Positions 59,737 to 64,000 of a stretch of 64,000 nucleotides of DNA are shown here, piece after piece (the stretch's first letter is position 1; each line of letters opens with the position of its first letter). The translations under genes were made by a program, and so were the position numbers. The notes beneath the pieces were generated by a model. The model had not been told where the DNA came from. It made no database searches and saw only the letters and a program-made list of their open reading frames with translations. Origin of the DNA: Paenibacillus qinlingensis (GTDB lineage: Bacteria; Bacillota; Bacilli; Paenibacillales; NBRC-103111); contig NZ_JABMKY010000013.1 in assembly GCF_013204845.1 (NCBI RefSeq), positions 1 to 64,000 of the forward strand. Reading direction: 5' to 3'.

Positions 59737-61356
59737 TTAATGATTCACTAGACCTAAACGTTCTTGTTGTTCTTTGTTAGCCGGCTCCACGCGTTTTCTG
59801 CTGATGAGGGCATAACGTAAGCTATCAACAAGGGCATACCAACTAGCTTCGATAATGTTACTAGATACACCGAGTGTGTTCCATGTCGTGTTAAAATCAG
59901 TTGATTCCATAAGCACGCGAACTTTACCTGCTGTTGCATCTTTCTCATCTAGTACGCGAACTTTATAATCTGAAAGATGAACATTCTTAATGTCTGGATA
60001 ATATTGAATAAGAGCTTTCCGTAAGGCATTATCAAGTGCATTGACAGGGCCATTACCTTCAGCCGCGGTATAGATGGTTTCACCATGCACTTTCACCTTG
60101 ACGATAGCTTCTGAGACAACAGCGTGATTGGCTGTTTTCTCTACAAGCATCTTAAATGATTCTAAGGTGAAAATTTCTTCAAGACCTTCAAAGGCTTCCC
60201 GCAACAGGAGTTCAAGCGTAGCGTCTGCACCTTCAAATTGATAGCCTTGGTGTTCCATGTCTTTGATTTTCTCAATAATTTCTTTGGTTTTCTGATGCTC
60301 TTTGTTGAAATCTAAGTTAAGTTCTTGTGCCTTGACCAGTACGTTGCTTTGGCCTGCAAGCTCGGAAACAAGCACGCGTTGTTTATTTCCTACATACTCA
60401 GGTTTCGTATGCTCATACGTACTTGCGTCCTTGAGAATGGCTGAAACGTGAATCCCGCCTTTGTGAGCGAATGCCGCATTACCAACGTAAGGTTGGTTAA
60501 CAGGCATATGCATGTTGGCTATTTCACTAATATATCTCGAAATGGATGTGAGTGACTTCAATTGATCCGGTGAGATAACATCATAACCCAGTTTCAATTG
60601 TAAGTTAGGAATAATCGAGCTTAGATTAGCGTTTCCACAACGCTCCCCGTAGCCATTAATAGTCCCTTGGACTTGTCTAGCGCCAGCTTGTACCGCAGCT
60701 AAAGAGTTTGCAACACCTAACTCGCAATCATTGTGGGCGTGTATACCTACTGGCGTAGATACATGTTGCGTTACTGTCGTCACGATAGCCGTAATTTCAT
60801 TAGGTAAAGAACCGCCGTTCGTATCACAGAGTGTAATCCAATCCGCGCCGGCGTCTTGAGCCTTCTTAATTGTTTGCAGTGCATAGTCTGGGTTATTCTT
60901 GAAGCCATCGAAGAAATGTTCGGCATCATAAATGACTTCCATACCGCTGCTTTTCAAAAAGAGAACGGAGTCATAAATCATGTTCAAGTTCTCTTCAAGT
61001 GTTGTTTGAATAGCAGTCGTTACATGAAAGTCCCATGACTTACCGAAAATCGTAGCGACTTGTGCGCCGGATTCTACGAGTCTATTGAGGTTAATGTCGT
61101 CTGCGGCAAGCGAGTCTTTCCGTCTTGTGCTTCCAAAAGCGGTGATTTTGGCGTTCGTGAAAGTCATCGTACGTGCCCGCTCAAAGAATTCAATGTCTTT
61201 GCTGTTGCTGCCCGGCCATCCGCCTTCAATATAATGAACCCCTAGCTCATCGAGCTTACGGGCAATTTTGATTTTATCCTCAACGGATAGGGAGATACCT
61301 TCTCCTTGGGTTCCGTCTCGTAGGGTGGTGTCGAAGATTTTGACTGATGTTGGCAT
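59737..61356 (-). CDS. cimA: citramalate synthase
   Basis: The 539-residue protein begins with the HMGL-like catalytic barrel: VKIFDTTLRDGTQGEGISLS, IEGGWPGSNSKD, WITLCDTNGGSLPNEITAIV and GIHAHNDCELGVANSLAAVQ. The C-terminal LeuA-dimer regulatory domain follows (about 395-520). The GGWPGSNxKD version sets it apart from 2-isopropylmalate synthase and fits CimA, which condenses pyruvate and acetyl-CoA to citramalate on the threonine-independent isoleucine route. AAGGAGGAA lies before the ATG. No leu/ilv genes are adjacent. Confidence 0.9.
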   Translation of the reverse strand: MPTSVKIFDTTLRDGTQGEGISLSVEDKIKIARKLDELGVHYIEGGWPGSNSKDIEFFERARTMTFTNAKITAFGSTRRKDSLAADDINLNRLVESGAQVATIFGKSWDFHVTTAIQTTLEENLNMIYDSVLFLKSSGMEVIYDAEHFFDGFKNNPDYALQTIKKAQDAGADWITLCDTNGGSLPNEITAIVTTVTQHVSTPVGIHAHNDCELGVANSLAAVQAGARQVQGTINGYGERCGNANLSSIIPNLQLKLGYDVISPDQLKSLTSISRYISEIANMHMPVNQPYVGNAAFAHKGGIHVSAILKDASTYEHTKPEYVGNKQRVLVSELAGQSNVLVKAQELNLDFNKEHQKTKEIIEKIKDMEHQGYQFEGADATLELLLREAFEGLEEIFTLESFKMLVEKTANHAVVSEAIVKVKVHGETIYTAAEGNGPVNALDNALRKALIQYYPDIKNVHLSDYKVRVLDEKDATAGKVRVLMESTDFNTTWNTLGVSSNIIEASWYALVDSLRYALISRKRVEPANKEQQERLGLVNH

Positions 61357-61594
61357 TGGGTTCCTCCTTCAAAAGCTAGCAAAGTGACTTCGGTGTAATT
61401 GATGTGAGTAGTTTCGCTTGCTTTAAAGCGCTAATGTATAATTTACGATTATAACATAAATGTACAGGTAAAGACATCATAACGTAAAATCGCGTCTGCT
61501 TGAATAATTATTTTTTTGACATCTCAGGTTGGTTATGTTTCACTCGAGTAGACGGCTCTGAAATCTGATTCAATCATACTGGGAGGTAGTGAAT

Positions 61595-62896
61595 ATGGTG
61601 TCCGTAGAGCATCATTATCCCAAGCAAGGCAGAGTCATTTTACATATTGATATGAATGCATTCTATTGTTCGGTTCATGAAGCTGTAGAGCCTGACTTAT
61701 ATAAAGGGAAGCCTCTTGCTGTTGCTGGGAGTGTGGAGCTGCGCAAGGGAATTGTCGTTACTTCATCATATGCAGCGCGCAAGCTAGGGATCAAGACAGG
61801 TATGCAAGTTAGGCAAGCGTTGAAAATTTGTCCGGATCTTATTTTAATCAAGCCTGACTTTGATCTCTATCGAAATTTCTCGAGACGGTTTATGCAGATA
61901 GTCTATGGATATTCACCGATGGTAGAATCTATGTCTATTGATGAATGTTTTGTAGATATTACAGGTTCCAAACAGTTCGGAACGCCACTTGACATCGCAA
62001 ATAGTATTCAAAGAAGAATCCTGCAAGAGTTGAAATTACCATGTTCGATTGGTGTCGCACCGAATAAGTTGCTAGCTAAAATGGGATCTGATATGAAGAA
62101 GCCTAATGGAATTACGGTATTGCGGCTTCGTGATGTGCCCACCGTTTTCTGGGATAAGCCGTGTCAGTATTTATATGGTATTGGAAAAAAAACAGCGGAG
62201 AAGCTAACGAGGCTTGGTATCCTTACTTTAGGGCAATTGGCTATTGCGGATGACGCCTTGTTAAGTAAGCACTTCGGTATTATGGGTGCGCATTTGAAGC
62301 GCTCAGCTAATGGAATTGATCCCTCGGTTGTGAATCCAGAGCAAGAGCAGAGCAAGTCCATTGGGCACACGACGACTTTGCCGCGTGATTATACAGATCG
62401 GATTGAGATTCATCGTGTGCTGCTGAATTTGGCGGATCAAGTAGCGAGGAGGCTTCGTAAGCAGGAACTCATGACTTCGACCATTCAGATTACGATTCGA
62501 GATCCTGAGATGAGGACCATTACGAGATCTCTTACCTTGCCAACACCGACGGAGCATATGGATGATATTTATCGGACTTCCTGTCAATTGTATGATACGC
62601 AATGGGAAGACGGGGATCCTGTTCGGCTTCTCGGGATCACCCTGCAGAATCTAATAGCCAAGGAAGAATCCTACGTGCAACTTGATTTATTTGATTATGA
62701 GAAACAGCCGCGCAGGGAGAACCTGAATCGAGTGATGGATGGTTTGCGTGATAAATTTGGAGAAGGTGTGATTCTTACAGCAGGGATGATGAGTGACGAC
62801 CCGTCTTCCTTGATTCGTAATCACAAAGTAAGAGGGACGTCCTTGCAAATGGATCATTTGCGAAATAATCCTCTTCATAAAGAACCAGGAGAGTGA
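61595..62896 (+). CDS. dinB: DNA polymerase IV (Y family)
   Basis: The 433-residue protein has the Y-family core: VILHIDMNAFYCSVHEAVEP with the first metal Asp, SSYAARKLGIKTGM, VESMSIDECFVDITG with the catalytic Asp-Glu, IGVAPNKLLAKMGSDMKKPN and the helix-hairpin-helix around YGIGKKTAEKLTRLGI. The last part is the little-finger domain, ending in ...LDLFDYEK, a likely beta-clamp motif. It performs translesion synthesis. ATG 61595 follows GGGAGG by 8 nt. No SOS box was recognised upstream. Confidence 0.93.
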   Translation: MVSVEHHYPKQGRVILHIDMNAFYCSVHEAVEPDLYKGKPLAVAGSVELRKGIVVTSSYAARKLGIKTGMQVRQALKICPDLILIKPDFDLYRNFSRRFMQIVYGYSPMVESMSIDECFVDITGSKQFGTPLDIANSIQRRILQELKLPCSIGVAPNKLLAKMGSDMKKPNGITVLRLRDVPTVFWDKPCQYLYGIGKKTAEKLTRLGILTLGQLAIADDALLSKHFGIMGAHLKRSANGIDPSVVNPEQEQSKSIGHTTTLPRDYTDRIEIHRVLLNLADQVARRLRKQELMTSTIQITIRDPEMRTITRSLTLPTPTEHMDDIYRTSCQLYDTQWEDGDPVRLLGITLQNLIAKEESYVQLDLFDYEKQPRRENLNRVMDGLRDKFGEGVILTAGMMSDDPSSLIRNHKVRGTSLQMDHLRNNPLHKEPGE

Positions 62897-62901
62897 GGGA
62901 C

Positions 62902-63405
62902 ATGGCTCATTGTTTGGGCTTTGCGGGATATTCCAATAGTGGGAAAACAACGTTAATTGCTAAACTTATCGTTGAAATGAAACGTCGCGGCTATCAGATT
63001 GCGGTAATGAAACATGATGCCCATGGACATTATAAGGAAGCGCAAGGTGCTGACTCCACCATTTTTGTCGAGACAGGTGCCGACGTCGTGGTTACACTTT
63101 CTCCGAATGGGGTACACATTTATGAGGAGAGGGAAGCCCCGAGTCTGGAAGAGCAGTTAGCAGCGTACGCCCATCTTGATTATATTTTTATTGAAGGGTT
63201 CAAGAGGGAAAAGCATCCAAAGATTGGGGTTTATCGTACAATAGAGCAAAAAGAATTACTTAAAGGATTGGCGGCCAGCCTAATTGCAGTAGCGACAGAT
63301 CTGAATTTTCCAGAAGAGGATTTCGCGCTTCCGCAGTTCAATTTGAATGATATCCGTGGAATTGTAGACTTTATTGAGCAGTATTTCATGAATTGTCAAT
63401 TTTAA
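62902..63405 (+). CDS. mobB: molybdopterin-guanine dinucleotide biosynthesis protein MobB
   Basis: The 167-residue GTPase-like protein has a P-loop (GFAGYSNSGKTTLIAKL), the family stretch VMKHDAHGHYKEAQGADSTI, ETGADVVVTLSP and DYIFIEGFKREKHPKI. It assists MobA in attaching GMP to molybdopterin. No other moa/mob gene was seen in the window. It starts six bases after the dinB stop (a GTG overlapping that stop is an alternative), so dinB and mobB are probably cotranscribed. Confidence 0.9.
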   Translation: MAHCLGFAGYSNSGKTTLIAKLIVEMKRRGYQIAVMKHDAHGHYKEAQGADSTIFVETGADVVVTLSPNGVHIYEEREAPSLEEQLAAYAHLDYIFIEGFKREKHPKIGVYRTIEQKELLKGLAASLIAVATDLNFPEEDFALPQFNLNDIRGIVDFIEQYFMNCQF

Positions 63406-63472
63406 GGTTTGAACTTTGTCCGTATTTATATTATATTTTACAATGAGGATAATTAGAGGAGGAGTAGAAAAC

Positions 63473-63706
63473 ATGGCTAAGTATACATTTGTTGATAAAG
63501 ATACGTGCATCGCTTGCGGCGCTTGCGGAGCTACAGCTCCAGATATCTATGATTACGATGATGAAGGTTTGGCAGAAGTAATTTTTGAGGGCGATGGAAA
63601 CAAAGGGGTTACTGAAATTCCTGATGATCTATTTGATGATCTACAAGATGCTCAAGATGGCTGCCCAACAGACTCCATTAAAGTTGCGGATTCACCTTTT
63701 AGCTAA
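63473..63706 (+). CDS. fer: [4Fe-4S] ferredoxin
   Basis: The 77-residue acidic protein has three cysteines in CIACGAC and a fourth in DGCPTDSI, ligands for a single [4Fe-4S] cluster. MAKYTFVDKDTCIACGACGA is close to Bacillus Fer. It serves as a low-potential electron carrier, for instance for cytochromes P450 or desaturases. GAGGAGGAG precedes the ATG. A terminator follows. Confidence 0.95.
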   Translation: MAKYTFVDKDTCIACGACGATAPDIYDYDDEGLAEVIFEGDGNKGVTEIPDDLFDDLQDAQDGCPTDSIKVADSPFS

Positions 63707-63749
63707 TCATAATTACTAAATCATTTTGTGGAAATACCGCGGAATGTCG

Positions 63750-63788
63750 AAAGAGCTCGTTTCCTGAGAGGGAACGGGCTCTTTTTTT
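63750..63788 (+). terminator. terminator of fer
   Basis: AAGAGC-CGTTTCC pairs with GGGAACG-GCTCTT around TGAGA, followed by seven T. Confidence 0.85.
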
Positions 63789-63875
63789 GATGAAATAAAG
63801 TGAAATTTGTAACAATTTATTGCCAATTCTCAGCTAGCATCTTACAATGAAACTAGTAAACTCGGGGAGGATTAT

Positions 63876-64000
63876 ATGGGTAAGAAGAAATGGATTAAGA
63901 CTTTAGTAGTAGGACTCTTGTTAATGGTGTTCTCGACATATTTCTACACAGTGAACTCTAGCGGTTTATTTTATTTTGTCGAAGGTCCTCTCCAAGATAT
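63876..64000 (+). CDS. N-terminus of a membrane or secreted protein, cut by window edge
   Basis: GGGGAGG lies 8 nt before ATG 63876. The visible 41 codons read MGKKKWIKTLVVGLLLMVFS followed by TYFYTVNSSGLFYFVEGP. A basic lead and a hydrophobic helix suggest a signal peptide or membrane anchor. The fragment is too short to name a family. Confidence 0.75.
   Translation, partial: MGKKKWIKTLVVGLLLMVFSTYFYTVNSSGLFYFVEGPLQD

Noticed and set aside
61357..61594. SOS box ahead of dinB
   Set aside because: No CGAAC-N4-GTTCG-type LexA site was seen between cimA and dinB.

Overview
The window looks like a chromosomal segment of a Paenibacillus-like, spore-forming Firmicute. The signs are strong AGGAGG-type ribosome binding sites with frequent TTG and GTG starts, sigma-A promoters, a T-box leader, a yybP-ykoY (Mn2+) riboswitch, a GEMM-I (c-di-GMP) riboswitch, a YjcZ-type micro-protein, a YtpB-type terpene synthase and a GlnR/TnrA-type operator. 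It is mostly ordinary housekeeping and accessory chromosome. The only mobile element seen is an IS3-family insertion sequence cut by the left edge. No tRNA, rRNA, CRISPR array or prophage was seen.

Layout. 1-0.5 kb: IS3 end. 0.7-4.4 kb: small protein, an FAD oxidoreductase and a divergent AraC regulator. 4.4-10.3 kb: AI-2E-type permease, methionine aminopeptidase and HxlR regulator, then an IscA-like/DUF1450 pair, glutathione peroxidase, epimerase and an MFS exporter. 10.4-12.5 kb: c-di-GMP riboswitch with a gene of unknown function, DHH phosphoesterase, VOC protein. 12.5-20.6 kb: dispersed repeats, RNA and O-methyltransferases, phosphoesterase, CapA, FAH-family enzyme, GAF/HD-GYP c-di-GMP phosphodiesterase, DUF92. 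20.6-26.7 kb: LapA, PepF, Mn2+ riboswitch and a TerC protein with an AbrB-like tail, methyltransferase, cold-shock protein, TetR. 26.8-32.9 kb: MMPL exporter, nitroreductase, MFS, ANKH/MATE-like transporter. 33-37.7 kb: two unknown genes, ytpB, pfkA, T-box and serS. 37.8-38.2 kb: a 16-bp tandem repeat array and an inverted four-unit repeat. 38.2-43.7 kb: hydroxyacid dehydrogenase, secreted glycosidase-like protein, TatA, YitT, DUF4247 lipoprotein, DUF4178. 43.9-48.6 kb: CshA helicase, YjcZ, YesL, a rod-like 6S-type ncRNA, XylB. 48.9-53.7 kb: MntH, DUF1499-like, Tpx, GltC-like LysR, YugP, MerR. 53.9-57.2 kb: ammonium transporter, DUF294 nucleotidyltransferase and DnaQ-type exonuclease. 57.2-64 kb: JAMM peptidase, MFS, TlpA-like protein, citramalate synthase, Pol IV, MobB, ferredoxin and a cut gene.

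Themes. (1) Manganese: a riboswitch-controlled TerC exporter candidate and an MntH importer behind a perfect palindrome. (2) c-di-GMP: a riboswitch ahead of an unknown 101-residue protein, with an HD-GYP enzyme 8 kb away. (3) Nitrogen: amtB under a GlnR/TnrA-type site, followed by a GlnD-like nucleotidyltransferase and an exonuclease rather than glnK. (4) Repeats: two copies of a 4-unit inverted element with 50-bp spacing, a second nested inverted-repeat family, and a strict 16-bp tandem array. The best candidates for something undescribed are the amtB/nucleotidyltransferase/exonuclease cluster, the four-unit repeat family, the riboswitch-controlled unknown protein and the TerC-AbrB fusion. 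All functional statements come from reading sequence motifs; no database search was run.
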